A DNA stretch of 64,000 nt from Pseudomonadota bacterium (GCA_018242205.1 JAFECJ010000021.1:1-64000); one strand, 5' to 3'; shown: positions 43,588 to 53,840, counted from the stretch's first letter. A program made the numbers and translations. Notes: generated from the sequence alone by a model not told the origin.

Positions 43588-43642
43588 TTAGGGCCGACTT
43601 AGGGCGCTCAGACAGCCCGATCCACCCCTAAGCAAGCGCTAA
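43588..43642. promoter_or_regulatory. Response-regulator binding sites (11-bp-spaced direct repeats, two pairs)
   Basis: Pair 1: TTAGGG at 43588 and 43599, exactly 11 bp apart. Pair 2: the same element in reverse orientation, CCCTAA at 43626 and CGCTAA at 43637, again 11 bp apart. They lie between the divergent regulator (start 43538) and the COG4705 gene (43684). OmpR-type regulators bind direct repeats of one helical turn, so these are strong candidates for its own sites. Confidence 0.65.
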
Positions 43643-43683
43643 GTCTGCGGCGTCACCTTCATGTTCATCAACTGAGGTGATTC

Positions 43684-44457
43684 ATGACGCAGACCACCCG
43701 AACGGCCTTGCAGACAATGCTTAACAAGGTTCCCGAAGTGACCCTGGCATTCTGGGTCATCAAGGTCTTGTCGACCACGGTCGGCGAAACCGGAGCCGAC
43801 TATCTTGCCGTGAATATCGGGCTGGGCTCGACGGTTACCACGGGCATCATGGCGACGCTGCTCGGCGCCGCCCTGATCGCTCAAATTCGCATGCGGCGCT
43901 ACGTACCCTGGATCTACTGGCTCACCGTCGTGCTGGTCAGCATCGTCGGCACACAAATTACCGATGCTCTTACGGACGGGCTTGGCGTCAGCCTCTATGC
44001 CAGCACCTCGGTATTCGCGGTCATGCTGGCCGCCATTTTCGCGGTCTGGTACGGCGTCGAGCGCACCCTTTCAATCCACACGATCGTGACCACGCGTCGG
44101 GAGCTGTTCTATTGGACAGCGATTCTCACTACCTTTGCGCTGGGGACCGCCGCCGGTGACCTTGCGACCGAGGCGCTCGGCCTTGGGTTTACCGTAGGCG
44201 TCGTTGTGTTCGGCTCTCTCATCGCCTTGATTTGGCTCGCTTACACGGTAGGTGCCAATGCGGTGCTGACGTTCTGGCTCGCCTACATTCTGACGCGCCC
44301 ATTGGGTGCTTCGATCGGTGATCTCCTGTCGCAAGCCCGAGAATACGGTGGTGCCGGGTTCGGCACGATCTACACCAGTATCGCCTTCCTTGCGGTCATA
44401 GCGCTCTTGGTCGCCTTCGCGAACACCGGCCAGCGGCAGAGCCGAGAAGCGGCCTGA
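43684..44457 (+). CDS. COG4705 membrane protein, first copy
   Basis: 257 aa with about eight hydrophobic segments. The N-terminal block LNKVPEVTLAFWVIKVLSTT and VGETGADYLAVNIGLG, repeated in diverged form later (LFYWTAILTTFALGTAAGDL), and AYILTRPLGASIGDLL define the COG4705 family (uncharacterised membrane-anchored proteins). It is divergent from the response regulator with the repeat sites between, so it is probably its target. Paralog at 45029. Confidence 0.88.
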   Translation: MTQTTRTALQTMLNKVPEVTLAFWVIKVLSTTVGETGADYLAVNIGLGSTVTTGIMATLLGAALIAQIRMRRYVPWIYWLTVVLVSIVGTQITDALTDGLGVSLYASTSVFAVMLAAIFAVWYGVERTLSIHTIVTTRRELFYWTAILTTFALGTAAGDLATEALGLGFTVGVVVFGSLIALIWLAYTVGANAVLTFWLAYILTRPLGASIGDLLSQAREYGGAGFGTIYTSIAFLAVIALLVAFANTGQRQSREAA

Positions 44458-44500
44458 CAGCTCGCCCTGACCTCATCAAGCAACGAAAGGAGTCGTCACA

Positions 44501-44902
44501 ATGAAGGCCGATCGCGTTATCCTGACTGTTCTACTGGCCGCCGCCGCAATCGCTGCCGCGCCAGTCTTGCCCATTACCCGGACATTGAGCGCGGTGGCCA
44601 TGGCGGCAACGTCGTCGAAGCTCGGTGACCTCTCTAAATTCCGGAAGATCGTGGTTGATACTGCAGCAATCGTCGAAAAGGGTGATCTCGCCGGCGCCAA
44701 GGCCCGTATCAAGGATCTCGAAACCTCATGGGATGAAGCGGAGCCGTCGCTCAAACCACGCGCAGCTTCTGACTGGCACCGGGTTGACAAGGCTATCGAC
44801 CGAGCTTTGGCCGAACTGCGAGCGAGCAAGCCTGACGCGACAAAGTGCAAAGAAGCGCTGACGCACCTCCTGACTGTGATGGACGCACCTTCGAACCCGT
44901 AA
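44501..44902 (+). CDS. Small secreted/periplasmic hypothetical protein
   Basis: 133 aa. Signal-anchor-like N-terminus ([20 protein letters not shown]), then a helical, charged domain ([40 protein letters not shown]). GAAAGGAG precedes the ATG. Sandwiched between the two COG4705 genes, so likely part of the same regulon. Family not recognised. Confidence 0.75.
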   Translation: MKADRVILTVLLAAAAIAAAPVLPITRTLSAVAMAATSSKLGDLSKFRKIVVDTAAIVEKGDLAGAKARIKDLETSWDEAEPSLKPRAASDWHRVDKAIDRALAELRASKPDATKCKEALTHLLTVMDAPSNP

Positions 44903-44955
44903 GACTTCAAGCCTGACGTGCAAACGGGCACTTCAAGAGAGGCAATCGTGCGCTG

Positions 44956-44971
44956 CCTAAGTCTCTCATAA
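44956..44971. promoter_or_regulatory. Second response-regulator site candidate, upstream of COG4705 copy 2
   Basis: CCTAA (44956) and CATAA (44967) are 11 bp apart, in the orientation of pair 2 at 43626. About 58 nt before the ATG at 45029. Suggests a separate promoter for the second COG4705 gene under the same regulator. Confidence 0.45.
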
Positions 44972-45028
44972 GGTCGTTGCCCCAACGTGGCTTTACAATG
45001 ATGCGCTGCCCGAAACGAAAGAAGTGTA

Positions 45029-45811
45029 ATGCTCGATAGAACTGCCTCAAGAAACAACACGTTAGTCGAAGGAACTTTAAGTAAGGTACCCGAACTCACC
45101 CTGGTCTTCTGGATCGTCAAGATTGCCGCAACAACCTTGGGTGAAACCGGCGGCGACGCGGTCACCATGTCGATGAATCTCGGCTATTTGGTGGGGACCG
45201 CCATATTCGCGGTCATCTTCCTTTTGGCCGTCGCCGAGCAGATCAAGACTGAACACTTCCACCCGCTGCTGTACTGGACCGTCATCGTCGCGACGACGAC
45301 GGTCGGCACTACATTGGCCGATTTCGTCGACCGATCGCTAGGCATCGGTTATCCGGGAGGCGTTTCGATTCTCATCGCGCTTTTGGTTCTCTCTCTGGCC
45401 ATCTGGCGCTTTTCGACCGGAACCATCGCGGTCACGTCGATCCATTCTCGCAAAGCGGAGACGTTTTACTGGGTCACTATCATGTTGTCGCAGACGCTCG
45501 GCACTGCGCTTGGCGACTGGATGGCCGATACCAATGGCTTAGGGTATCTCGGTGGCGCGACTGTTTTCACCGTCGGGCTTGCCGTTATCATTGCTGCTTA
45601 TTACTGGACGTCGATTTCCCGAGTTGCCTTGTTTTGGCTCGCGTTCATCCTGACTCGACCGCTTGGCGCTACGGTTGGAGACTTTCTCGATAAACCCCTG
45701 CATCAGGGTGGTCTCGACCTGAGCCGCTACACCGCGTCGGGCGTTCTTGTCATATTCATCCTCGGCTGTATCTGGTTCTTGCCGCAGCGGGCAGGCAGGC
45801 ACCATGGATAA
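45029..45811 (+). CDS. COG4705 membrane protein, second copy
   Basis: 260 aa. LSKVPELTLVFWIVKIAATT, LGETGGDAVTMSMNLGY and AFILTRPLGATVGDFLDKPL parallel the first copy. About eight hydrophobic segments. Function unknown; the duplication with a secreted protein between and a phosphatase after it suggests an envelope function. Its stop overlaps the next gene by 8 nt. Confidence 0.88.
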   Translation: MLDRTASRNNTLVEGTLSKVPELTLVFWIVKIAATTLGETGGDAVTMSMNLGYLVGTAIFAVIFLLAVAEQIKTEHFHPLLYWTVIVATTTVGTTLADFVDRSLGIGYPGGVSILIALLVLSLAIWRFSTGTIAVTSIHSRKAETFYWVTIMLSQTLGTALGDWMADTNGLGYLGGATVFTVGLAVIIAAYYWTSISRVALFWLAFILTRPLGATVGDFLDKPLHQGGLDLSRYTASGVLVIFILGCIWFLPQRAGRHHG

Positions 45812-46454
45812 CGGCGCAGGGTTTGATTTAGCGGAGGCGTCCCGGCCGAAGCGCTTCATTTCGACAAGGAGAATCCAAGCCCGGAGGATCTTGACGGTTT
45901 GCGTCGTCGTCGTCGCCACCGCTTTATTGGCGGTCGGCGGCTGGGCGATCTTCCTCCAATTGACGGGCAACATCCATACGGTGCGTCCGAACGAGCTCTA
46001 TCGATCGGCGCAATTGGATGGCGACGATCTTGCGCGCGTGCTCGATGAATACCGAATAAAGTCGGTGATCAATCTCAGAGGTGGCAATCCAGGCGATGCC
46101 TGGTATGACGAAGAGCTGAAAGTCACCAACGCGCACGGTGTGCAGCATTTCGACGTTGGCATCGGTGCGACCAGTGAGCCCGAGCCCAAGGTCATGCGCA
46201 GGCTGATCGGATTGCTGCGCAACGCTCCACGACCAATTCTAGTTCATTGCTTTAGTGGCGCAGACCGTTCGGGCCTGGCCGCCGCGCTCTATGAGTTCTT
46301 GGTCACCGGAGAAAGTGCTCGCACGGCCGCAAGACAATTATCGTTTTGGTATGGTCATTTTCCCTGGCTTGGTAGTCGTACCGTCGCCATGGACCATGCC
46401 TATTGGAGGATCATCAAGGGTGGGGAATATTCGGCCCTATCTGCGCCTGAATGA
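45804..46454 (+). CDS. Membrane-anchored dual-specificity/tyrosine phosphatase-like protein
   Basis: 216 aa. One N-terminal TM helix (ILTVCVVVVATALLAVGGWA) and a catalytic domain outside: VRPNELYRSAQLDGDDLARV, IKSVINLRGG, and the signature HCFSGADRSG (C-x5-R) with general-acid Asp region nearby. ATG 45804 overlaps the COG4705 stop by 8 nt. Related proteins dephosphorylate proteins or lipid phosphates; with PAP2 in the divergent arm, a lipid/undecaprenyl substrate is plausible. Confidence 0.86.
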   Translation: MDNGAGFDLAEASRPKRFISTRRIQARRILTVCVVVVATALLAVGGWAIFLQLTGNIHTVRPNELYRSAQLDGDDLARVLDEYRIKSVINLRGGNPGDAWYDEELKVTNAHGVQHFDVGIGATSEPEPKVMRRLIGLLRNAPRPILVHCFSGADRSGLAAALYEFLVTGESARTAARQLSFWYGHFPWLGSRTVAMDHAYWRIIKGGEYSALSAPE

Positions 46455-46487
46455 CGGCGCCGGGATAGATCATTCTACGAGCCAGAG

Positions 46488-47345
46488 TTAGGGATTGCAT
46501 CCGGTGCAGTAGCGCTGCTCAGCGGTGGCCAGGCCATCCTGTCGCGGTCGCGTTTCCTTGTGGTTGCAACTGATGCAGCCCAGGAGCTCATGTCGGACCA
46601 AAACGCTGGGGCCCCCGCAATATTCGCAGGGTAAGCCCTTTTCGGTGCCGATGATGCCAAAGCCAGGCGCTGCGCACGAAGGACATTGCGATGCAATCCG
46701 CCCAACGAGCCGTTCGGCCAACGCTTCGAGCGCCTTCATGCGCGTCGGGTTCATGTGCGCGCGCATGTCGGTTTGAACCAGAGCCCGTCCATCTTTGGAC
46801 ATCGCGCAACTGGCGGCAAGAGCCTCGGCGAGCGCTTCTTTCGTCTTCAGGCCTTTGTGGAAGGTCTGTGCACAGACGACTGGTTGGGCGGGGCTTGAAA
46901 TGAGAGCGTGCCGTGGGAAGTCGACCCGGCTGAGAAAGTCGATGATATCTTCGTCTTTGCTAGCCATTATATGAGCAAAAACCGGTGCTTCGTCGATGAA
47001 TGTCTCTTTGACAACGACACCGCGCTCATCGTCGACGAAGACCATCAACTCGATGCCGGCGGCGATAAATGGAACCAACGGATGCGGCCCGTAGCTGCCT
47101 TCACTGGCGATTCCGAGGGAAAGCCCCGTCTGCTTCATGGCCGCCCGCGCCTTCGCCATCGCGGCATCCTCGATGGTACCGAACCGCGGAATTTCTCCAG
47201 TGAAAGTGCCGAGAAGGTCGGTATCGAACATATCCGGCACGACGACCGTCACTTCCAATCTCGATGAGAAGGCCGGGCCAACCGCCTTCTCCTTGCCGTG
47301 CATCGTCGCTAGTACGGCCGTCTGTCCGGCGTAGAGAGCGCTCAT
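46488..47345 (-). CDS. DUF6671 family protein with C-terminal zinc ribbon
   Basis: 285 aa. [20 protein letters not shown] starts the family; [20 protein letters not shown] follows. The C-terminus has Cys pairs CPSC, CEYCGG, CISC and CTGC, a zinc-ribbon/knuckle. ATG 47345 overlaps the dabA stop by 4 nt (ATGA), so it is the third gene of the dab operon. Function unknown; the linkage suggests a role in bicarbonate accumulation or its regulation. Confidence 0.82.
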   Translation of the reverse strand: MSALYAGQTAVLATMHGKEKAVGPAFSSRLEVTVVVPDMFDTDLLGTFTGEIPRFGTIEDAAMAKARAAMKQTGLSLGIASEGSYGPHPLVPFIAAGIELMVFVDDERGVVVKETFIDEAPVFAHIMASKDEDIIDFLSRVDFPRHALISSPAQPVVCAQTFHKGLKTKEALAEALAASCAMSKDGRALVQTDMRAHMNPTRMKALEALAERLVGRIASQCPSCAAPGFGIIGTEKGLPCEYCGGPSVLVRHELLGCISCNHKETRPRQDGLATAEQRYCTGCNP

Positions 47346-49747
47346 ACAGTCGCCTCCAGCACGGGAACGATCGCCGACGTGTCGCCCTCCGGCGTCCAGG
47401 CAAGATTTCCTGCGTAGCGCCATGCCATGCGACCGACTTCATCCAGCGCGAAGAGATGCAGCCACTTGTTGTCAAACAAGGCCCGGACGCTTGCGTGCCG
47501 CTGCAATATCTCGCCGATCGCCTGGCGCGGTGCGGCGATGCAGACCGAGAGCCGGAGCGGCTCATGGATGTATTTTTCGCCATCATGAACTGACTGCCAT
47601 GGCAGGCCGCCGCGCAGCACGCCGCCGTTGCCTTCGACCACGCCGAGGCCACCCACGACATTATGCAACAGCTTGTTGCCGCCGCCGAACACGTGGGGAG
47701 CGACCGTCGATCCGTAATATTGCAGGCTGATCCAGCTTGCCACGACCACTGGGGCGGTCAGGATCAGCTCAAGCACGCCGAAGCCCTTGTCTTTCTTCCA
47801 GTCGTAATCGTGAAGAAAGGCCTGGCCTTGTAACGATTTGCCCTTGGTAACGTCGCGCGGGGCGGCGATGAACGCACTGCACCCTGCAAGCCCCCATTCC
47901 GGGCGTATCTCCGACCAGTCGCGACTGCGTTTGGCCACATCCCGCTCAGTGCCCGCGTGCGGCAAGCGCAAGGCGCGTTCAGCCCGCGCCAGCTTCCCCG
48001 CAAGCTCGAACCAGCGGCGTGCCTGCGCAAGATCGTCAGCATGGGAGTTGCAGGCGGAGTCCTTGTCGAAAAGCGTCACCCTGTCGGTCGTCGTGTCATG
48101 GAGCGCCGCCACAAAGAGAGTGTCGTCGGGAACGGTAATGGCACGTCCCGCCAAGCCAAGTCGCACCGTCTTGTCATTCAACAGCCAAGCCAGAAGCCGC
48201 GCATTGACATCGCCGGCATGCCCCCCGCATGCCCCGCAATGAAGCGCGCTCGCATGCGGATTATTCGTCACATTGGCCCCGTGGCCCGCTATGACAATCA
48301 GGCGCGCAAAGCCACCGGTGAGCGACATCGCCCGCAGGATGTTCTCAGCTGCATCAAGGCGCGCGATGGCGTCATCTAGACCTTTGACGATAACCGGCGC
48401 CGGATCGGATTCGTGTTTGTGCGCGGCAAGACCCAAGGCATCCTTCACAAGCTTGGCGAAATAGACCGGGCCCATCGCTTCGACGAAGGCAAAAGACGAA
48501 ACCGCAGCGACTTTGAACCGCGTCCAGGCTCGCGAGGCCCGTGCCGCAAACCGTGCCGTGGCTTCTTTCCTTGTTCCTGTTCCCAACGAGCAGCTAGACA
48601 GCGCGGGCCGGAGGAGAACCGGCAAATGCCGCTCCTCGACATCGGATGCAAAACCCCGGTACGAGGCGGCGAGACCAAAGAAGTCCGCAAAGCCTAGCGT
48701 CGAAATCGAGCCATCGATGGATTCAATCGCCCGGCGGAGAACTTCCGACCGGACATCGATGCAAAAGGCTACCTGCATCGCGGGCCGTGTCGGGGCTTCA
48801 GCCGCAGGCGGTGGACCGGCTAGAAGTTCGGCGAGCGTGCGCTGGCCCGATCGCTCGGCCGCCTCCTGTAGAACGGCATCGATCTTGTGATCTGACGAGG
48901 GGACAAGCGGGGCTTCATAGAGTGCGCAGGCATTCTTCCACTTTGACCGCAGTGGGGCACCGTAGCGGCGCAGCAAGGCCTCTTCCCAGACCAGCCGGAC
49001 GGCAAGAAGATCGATGACTGATGTATCGGTGCTTCCTTCCAGCTCGGCCTGCCAGAGCCGGTAGCGGGCCAATTGGCTCCAGCCGCCGAGCGTCATCAGG
49101 AGGCGATGAAAATAGAGAACACGCGAGCCATCCGGGATGCCAAGCGTGGCAGCGGCTTCGCAGATGGCCTCGGATGCGGATTCCGGCGCATCGGCGACAA
49201 AGGCAGCAAAGCCAGAGAGACCGGCGATTTCGGGTGTCAGGTCGTGCGTCGCATAAGCGCGCCATGCCGCATAGGCATTCCTGCCCTTGGGCGCCGCCCA
49301 GAGCGCCTGGCCCTCGTCGAAGTAACTTGCGGCCCATGCGCCGATCCGGTCATCGATGATGCGCGGCCAAGCGATATGCGACAGCTCCACCGCGTGATCG
49401 GCAACCGTTGGCAGCACCAGCGGCGAAGGCTGCAGCCGTTGAGCACCAGCCTTGACGAAGGCGACATCCATTCTGGCATGTGCCCCGGAAGTCGCGGCAA
49501 GCGCATGGCGAAGATCTTCTTCCGAGATTGAGCCGTCATCTATTTTTTTCGCATACCAGGACCTCGGCATGGTCACCCGCGCGCCGGCGAGGCGCTCAAG
49601 ACGCGCAGCGACCTCCGCGAGACCGAGATCGCTCTGCCCAAGGAAAGGGTTCACCGCTACGCTGGACGCCAGAGGCCACAAAGGTGGGATCGCCCGTGCC
49701 GCCTCGTTCGCGCTGTCCATAACGGTCTGATCCAAAGCCCGGCTCAT
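47342..49747 (-). CDS. dabA: DabA (DUF2309), inorganic carbon accumulation subunit
   Basis: 801 aa. DabA is a beta-carbonic-anhydrase-like subunit of the DAB energy-coupled CO2-hydration system. The predicted zinc ligands are present: C329 and D331 ([10 protein letters not shown]), H489 ([20 protein letters not shown]) and C504. ATG 49747 overlaps the DabB stop by 4 nt (ATGA). It would work with DabB at the cytoplasmic membrane to trap bicarbonate, using the ion gradient. Confidence 0.95.
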   Translation of the reverse strand: MSRALDQTVMDSANEAARAIPPLWPLASSVAVNPFLGQSDLGLAEVAARLERLAGARVTMPRSWYAKKIDDGSISEEDLRHALAATSGAHARMDVAFVKAGAQRLQPSPLVLPTVADHAVELSHIAWPRIIDDRIGAWAASYFDEGQALWAAPKGRNAYAAWRAYATHDLTPEIAGLSGFAAFVADAPESASEAICEAAATLGIPDGSRVLYFHRLLMTLGGWSQLARYRLWQAELEGSTDTSVIDLLAVRLVWEEALLRRYGAPLRSKWKNACALYEAPLVPSSDHKIDAVLQEAAERSGQRTLAELLAGPPPAAEAPTRPAMQVAFCIDVRSEVLRRAIESIDGSISTLGFADFFGLAASYRGFASDVEERHLPVLLRPALSSCSLGTGTRKEATARFAARASRAWTRFKVAAVSSFAFVEAMGPVYFAKLVKDALGLAAHKHESDPAPVIVKGLDDAIARLDAAENILRAMSLTGGFARLIVIAGHGANVTNNPHASALHCGACGGHAGDVNARLLAWLLNDKTVRLGLAGRAITVPDDTLFVAALHDTTTDRVTLFDKDSACNSHADDLAQARRWFELAGKLARAERALRLPHAGTERDVAKRSRDWSEIRPEWGLAGCSAFIAAPRDVTKGKSLQGQAFLHDYDWKKDKGFGVLELILTAPVVVASWISLQYYGSTVAPHVFGGGNKLLHNVVGGLGVVEGNGGVLRGGLPWQSVHDGEKYIHEPLRLSVCIAAPRQAIGEILQRHASVRALFDNKWLHLFALDEVGRMAWRYAGNLAWTPEGDTSAIVPVLEATV

Positions 49748-51330
49748 GCGTGTTCTTCCTTGATTGCGGCCTTCTCGTTCATGCGCGGCCATGTCCAGCC
49801 CCCGATCAGGCGATCAAAAACGGCGTTGGCGTAGAGCCCGTTCGAAAGATGCACCCGCAATCCAGCGGCGGCGGGGTGATAGGCCCAGAGGGGAAACAGG
49901 GCTTGAGCAAGCGCTACGGTACCGAAGCTGAAGACGGCCAGCACGATGACGGCCCATTCGAGTGGGCCGGGCGGTGGCGCCGGAGGCAAAGCGCCTCGCG
50001 TCAGGTGCTCCGTCAGCGTTTGCAAAACGAAATACCCGATGGTCGCAGCAACCGAGGCGGCAGCCGTTCGCCATGTCAACGCACGCGGGGCCTGATCGGC
50101 GAGGCCCTGAGCCAAGAGATAGGCCACACCGAAGACAAGGATCGCGCCTAGCGCAATCGCTTGCGGCGACTTGTGTGCAAATCCCGCGACAGCCCCGATC
50201 GCCACATAGATCAGTATGGCCAGCAGCATCGCTCTGCCGACCGCCGCGCTATCGGGTATGGCGACCGGTCCGGGGCGGGCAATCGAGGCCACCCGTTCCA
50301 CGGCGTCACCGGACGACAGAAACGCATGCGCTTTGTAGAGCGAATGAGCGACGATATGCAGAAGCGCCAGCGGAAAGAGCCCAAGACCGCATTCGAGGAT
50401 CATGAAGCCCATCTGCGCGATAGTTGACCATGCAAGCGAGGTCTTCACCGCAGGTTGCGTCAGCATCACGAGCGCGGCAAAGAGCGCGGTAAACCCACCA
50501 ATCAGGGCGAGGGCAGCAAGGATACCCGGCGCAAGCAGCATGACATCGGCGAAGCGGATGAGGAGAAAGCCGCCTGCATTGATCACGCCCGCATGCAGGA
50601 GGGCCGAAACGGGCGTGGGCGTTTCCATCACTTCCGTCAGCCAGCCATGCGTCGGGAATTGCGCGGATTTAAGGAGGGCTGCGACCGCTATTAATGCGAC
50701 AGCAAAAGTTGCCGTCGTTGGTGCGTTTCCCTCCCTCGCAGCAGACAAAATCTGTTCGATGTCGCCACTTTGATAGGCGATGGCCAGCAGGATGAAGCCA
50801 AAGGCCAGCGCACCATCGCCAATCCGCGCCGTGATGAACTTTTTACGTGCGGCGCGCCGGGCCTGAAGTCGGTCAGGATAATAAATAAGGAGCCGATGAA
50901 GGCAGAGGCTTGTTGCGATCCACGCACCTGCGAATTGAAGCAGAGCACCCGATTGAACCAGAAACAAAACGCAGGCCAGCGTGAGGCAGAGCCAGCCCAT
51001 GAAGGCGCCTTGCCGTGGCTCGCCGTCCAGATAGGTCGACGCATAACGCAGCACCACGAGCCCTACGAAGGATACGAGGAGCAGCATCGTGACGCTGATG
51101 GCATCAAGGCGTGTCACGAGGCAAAAGGGGGCACTCCCCAGGCAGCGGCCTTGTCCGGGTCCATGGCTAACCAGGACGAAGGCGGCAGCGATTGACGCCG
51201 ACAAGGCGAGAACGCCAGCCAGTTGCGCGATAAACAGGGTCGCCCGGGGTCGCTGCGCCGGCCCGCAAAATGCGGCCATTGCGGCCAGGGCGGCGGATAC
51301 AGGCGCCATCAGGGGCAGGATGTAAATCAC
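49744..51330 (-). CDS. dabB: DabB (NuoL/MrpA-like), inorganic carbon accumulation membrane subunit
   Basis: 528 aa polytopic proton-conducting subunit of the NuoL/ND5 family. [20 protein letters not shown] and [20 protein letters not shown] are the conserved channel motifs. GTG start 51330 with GGAGA upstream. Precedes dabA, as in other DAB operons, and is divergent from the LysR gene at 51438. Confidence 0.93.
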   Translation of the reverse strand: MIYILPLMAPVSAALAAMAAFCGPAQRPRATLFIAQLAGVLALSASIAAAFVLVSHGPGQGRCLGSAPFCLVTRLDAISVTMLLLVSFVGLVVLRYASTYLDGEPRQGAFMGWLCLTLACVLFLVQSGALLQFAGAWIATSLCLHRLLIYYPDRLQARRAARKKFITARIGDGALAFGFILLAIAYQSGDIEQILSAAREGNAPTTATFAVALIAVAALLKSAQFPTHGWLTEVMETPTPVSALLHAGVINAGGFLLIRFADVMLLAPGILAALALIGGFTALFAALVMLTQPAVKTSLAWSTIAQMGFMILECGLGLFPLALLHIVAHSLYKAHAFLSSGDAVERVASIARPGPVAIPDSAAVGRAMLLAILIYVAIGAVAGFAHKSPQAIALGAILVFGVAYLLAQGLADQAPRALTWRTAAASVAATIGYFVLQTLTEHLTRGALPPAPPPGPLEWAVIVLAVFSFGTVALAQALFPLWAYHPAAAGLRVHLSNGLYANAVFDRLIGGWTWPRMNEKAAIKEEHA

Positions 51331-51417
51331 GACTCGGGGTCTCCAGCGGCAAAGGTCTGATGCCCCAAGAGCTAGCGAATAGAGCCGGTTTGAAAAAATA
51401 CATTGTTTTTCACATAT

Positions 51418-51436
51418 CGTTCTATTTAATAGAACG
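51418..51436. promoter_or_regulatory. LysR-type operator candidate between dabB and its LysR gene
   Basis: CGTTCTAT-TTA-ATAGAACG, perfect 8-bp arms, with a T-N11-A core (51421-51433). It ends one base before the LysR ATG (51438), so it covers that gene's ribosome site and suggests tight autoregulation, and is about 90 nt from the dabB start. Confidence 0.6.
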
Positions 51437-51437
51437 G

Positions 51438-52319
51438 ATGGCAGCCCTCAATTATCACCATCTGCGCTATTTCTGGACGGTCGCCCGTGAGGGCAATCTT
51501 ACCCAGGCGGCGCAACACCTGAATGTGTCGCAATCCGCGCTCTCGATTCAGATCAAGAATCTCGAAGGCCGGCTCGGGCATAAGCTGTTCGAGCGCCGGA
51601 ACCGTCAGCTGCGCCTGACCGAAGCCGGCCGTATCACGCTCGATTATGCGAATTCGATTTTCGCGACAGGCGATGAACTGATCCACACACTCAAGGGCGT
51701 CGAGCGGCCACGACAAACGATCCGCATCGGCGCACTGGCGACCTTGTCCCGCAATTTTCTGATCGGCTTCCTCCGGCCGATTCTCAAGCGAACCGATGTA
51801 AATGTCATTCTACGTTCCGGGACGACCGCCGAATTGTTACGCGACCTCGATACGCTCGGGCACGACGTCGTCCTGCTCAATCAGCCGCGCGTGCGCGATG
51901 CTGCGTCGACTGTCATCTCGCACCGTATCTCCGAACAGCGCGTTAGCCTTGTCGGAACTCCCGCCCGTGTCGGCAAGCGGCCAAAATTGGCTGAGCTTTT
52001 GACCCAGCACCCCATCATCCTGCCGACGGCCGACAGCGGCATACGCATGGGCTTCGATGCTCTTGTCGACCGCATGGGCATTACCCCGCACATCGTGGCT
52101 GAAGTCGACGACATGGCCATGATGCGCCTGCTCGCGCGCGAGGGCACCGGCCTTGCCGTGCTTCCGCCGATCGTCGTGAAAGACGAGTTGACGAACGGCG
52201 TGCTACGCGAAGCCAGCCGTCTGCCCGGCATCGCCGAGACGTTTTATGCCGTCACCCGCGAGCGGAATTTTCCAAACCCTTTGGTCAAAGTACTGCTGCA
52301 TGGCAGCGTGCGCAATTAG
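51438..52319 (+). CDS. LysR family regulator (NhaR-like) divergent from the dab operon
   Basis: 293 aa. The N-terminus MAALNYHHLRYFWTVAREGN, LTQAAQHLNVSQSALSIQIK and LEGRLGHKLFERRNRQLRLT is a winged HTH of the NhaR/CbbR-like branch. Start fixed by the HTH; the frame stays open upstream to 51270. As the only regulator beside dabBA it is the obvious candidate to sense low inorganic carbon. Signal unproven. Confidence 0.9.
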   Translation: MAALNYHHLRYFWTVAREGNLTQAAQHLNVSQSALSIQIKNLEGRLGHKLFERRNRQLRLTEAGRITLDYANSIFATGDELIHTLKGVERPRQTIRIGALATLSRNFLIGFLRPILKRTDVNVILRSGTTAELLRDLDTLGHDVVLLNQPRVRDAASTVISHRISEQRVSLVGTPARVGKRPKLAELLTQHPIILPTADSGIRMGFDALVDRMGITPHIVAEVDDMAMMRLLAREGTGLAVLPPIVVKDELTNGVLREASRLPGIAETFYAVTRERNFPNPLVKVLLHGSVRN

Positions 52320-52491
52320 CTGTCATCTTACGCGATTTCGAATTGGGTTTGTCCCAGGCAAACTTACCCGATAAATGTCTAATTGTTTTCCCTTCAGGTG
52401 ACTTCATTAATTGCGGCATCGACGAAGCTCGGCTGCTGCCGCCATGTTGGAATACGAAGCGAATCAATGCGATCACATAAGACGCGAAGAA

Positions 52492-52947
52492 CTATCGCTC
52501 GCTAGCCGGAATCTCCAGCACGACGCTGTCCGCCGACTCCAGAAGCCGGAGCGGGATCTGGTTGTTGTCGCGCGGCTCGACGGCCGAGCAGGTGCCGCAG
52601 CTGAAATAATGAGCCTGCTTGCCCGACGGCAATTTGATGTTGACGGCGTGGCCGCTGTCCTCGACGCTGTATTGCACGGCGAAGCCGCTGCCGGTGCAGG
52701 TGGTGCCGCTGCCCTTGCACGGGATGCGGACAATGCAGGTCTGCGCCGCGCAGCGCACGTCACCCTTCATATTGGCCGCGATCTTGGCGGCGGTGGCCGC
52801 AAGACAGTTGCGGTAGTCGGCATTGTTGGCCGCGGTCTGCCCGCAGGCGTCGCCGATCTGGTCGAGCTTGAACGTCACGCCGTCCTTGGCGACCGCAGCC
52901 GCCGTCGCGGACAGCAAAAGACAGACGACCAGAACGGTTCTTCTCAC
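52492..52947 (-). CDS. Secreted hypothetical protein
   Basis: 151 aa from GTG 52947, where a signal peptide begins (VRRTVLVVCLLLSATAAAVA). The mature part has several Cys (DACGQ, CAAQTCIVRIPCKG, FSCGTCSAVEP), possibly disulfide-bonded. The longer frame (53049) overlaps the next gene. Convergent orientation with nothing; family not recognised. Confidence 0.7.
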   Translation of the reverse strand: MRRTVLVVCLLLSATAAAVAKDGVTFKLDQIGDACGQTAANNADYRNCLAATAAKIAANMKGDVRCAAQTCIVRIPCKGSGTTCTGSGFAVQYSVEDSGHAVNIKLPSGKQAHYFSCGTCSAVEPRDNNQIPLRLLESADSVVLEIPASER

Positions 52948-52979
52948 GACAGCACTCCCGAATGCGGATTGGCCCGAAA

Positions 52980-53840
52980 TTACCGGCAGGTGAAGAGCAG
53001 ATGTGGGCCGACCTGACCGGAGACGTTCGGCGCGGCCGGCGCCCGACACGCCGCAAAGAGAAGCTCGAACGGATCGCCCACGTCCGGCACGCCGGCGCCC
53101 ATGATGGCCTGCGATCCGCCCGGCGCGATGCTGTCGGAGCCGTAGCTGCGCTTGGCGCAGTTGAAGGCGCCCGTGCCGCGCCCGCTCATGGTGCAGAACG
53201 AGACAATGATCGGATAGGCGCAGCCATTGCCCAGCACGTTCTGGAAGTCCCCGGCACCCTGGCGGACGAGACGGATGCAGCCCAAGGCCGAGCCGTAATG
53301 CTTCTGCGGGGCGGCATTGTCGGCCGAACGGGCCGGCGCATTCGCCTTGCCTTTGCTCGGCGCCTTGTCGTCGCCGAACTGCGACAGCACGGAGCGGCTG
53401 GCCTTGTCGGCGACGGCCTCTCGCTGCGCGCTCTTCTGCTGCTCGGTCGGTTCGGGCGCGTAACGTGGCGGCGGCGGGTTCGCGCGCGCGGGCTGCGGCG
53501 GCGTGGCATGAACCGCGGCGGCCGCGCCGTCGCCATAGCCGCAGTCCGCCAGCGTCTTCACGACATTCTGGAAGCTGTGGAGGTTGGCAATTCTTTGCTG
53601 GTTCGGGGCGCGCGCGACATAGGCCGCCATCTTCTCCATGGCGCCTTTATACTTCAGGTACTGCTCTCGGCCGGTCTGGCCGGGCCGATTGAAGAAGGTG
53701 ACGATATAGCTCTCATCTAAACCATACTCGTACCAATGTATCCAACCCCCGGTCTGACAGTTGAAGGCGGCTTGGGCCGGCGTAGTCAAAAGGGCAAGCA
53801 GCGGGAGCAGAACAAGAGCAGGTCTGAGCATTGCGTGCAC
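52980..53840 (-). CDS. Secreted hypothetical protein with Pro-rich linker
   Basis: 286 aa. Signal peptide MLRPALVLLPLLALLTTPAQ (ATG 53840 or 53831), a helical N-domain (NQQRIANLHSFQNVVKTLAD), a Pro/Ala-rich linker (around 110-130) and a C-terminal Cys-containing domain (GCIRLVRQGAGDFQNVLGNG, CAYPIIVSFCTM) that resembles small Cys-rich export domains. Same strand as the previous gene, with 32 nt between. Function unknown. Confidence 0.75.
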   Translation of the reverse strand: MHAMLRPALVLLPLLALLTTPAQAAFNCQTGGWIHWYEYGLDESYIVTFFNRPGQTGREQYLKYKGAMEKMAAYVARAPNQQRIANLHSFQNVVKTLADCGYGDGAAAAVHATPPQPARANPPPPRYAPEPTEQQKSAQREAVADKASRSVLSQFGDDKAPSKGKANAPARSADNAAPQKHYGSALGCIRLVRQGAGDFQNVLGNGCAYPIIVSFCTMSGRGTGAFNCAKRSYGSDSIAPGGSQAIMGAGVPDVGDPFELLFAACRAPAAPNVSGQVGPHLLFTCR

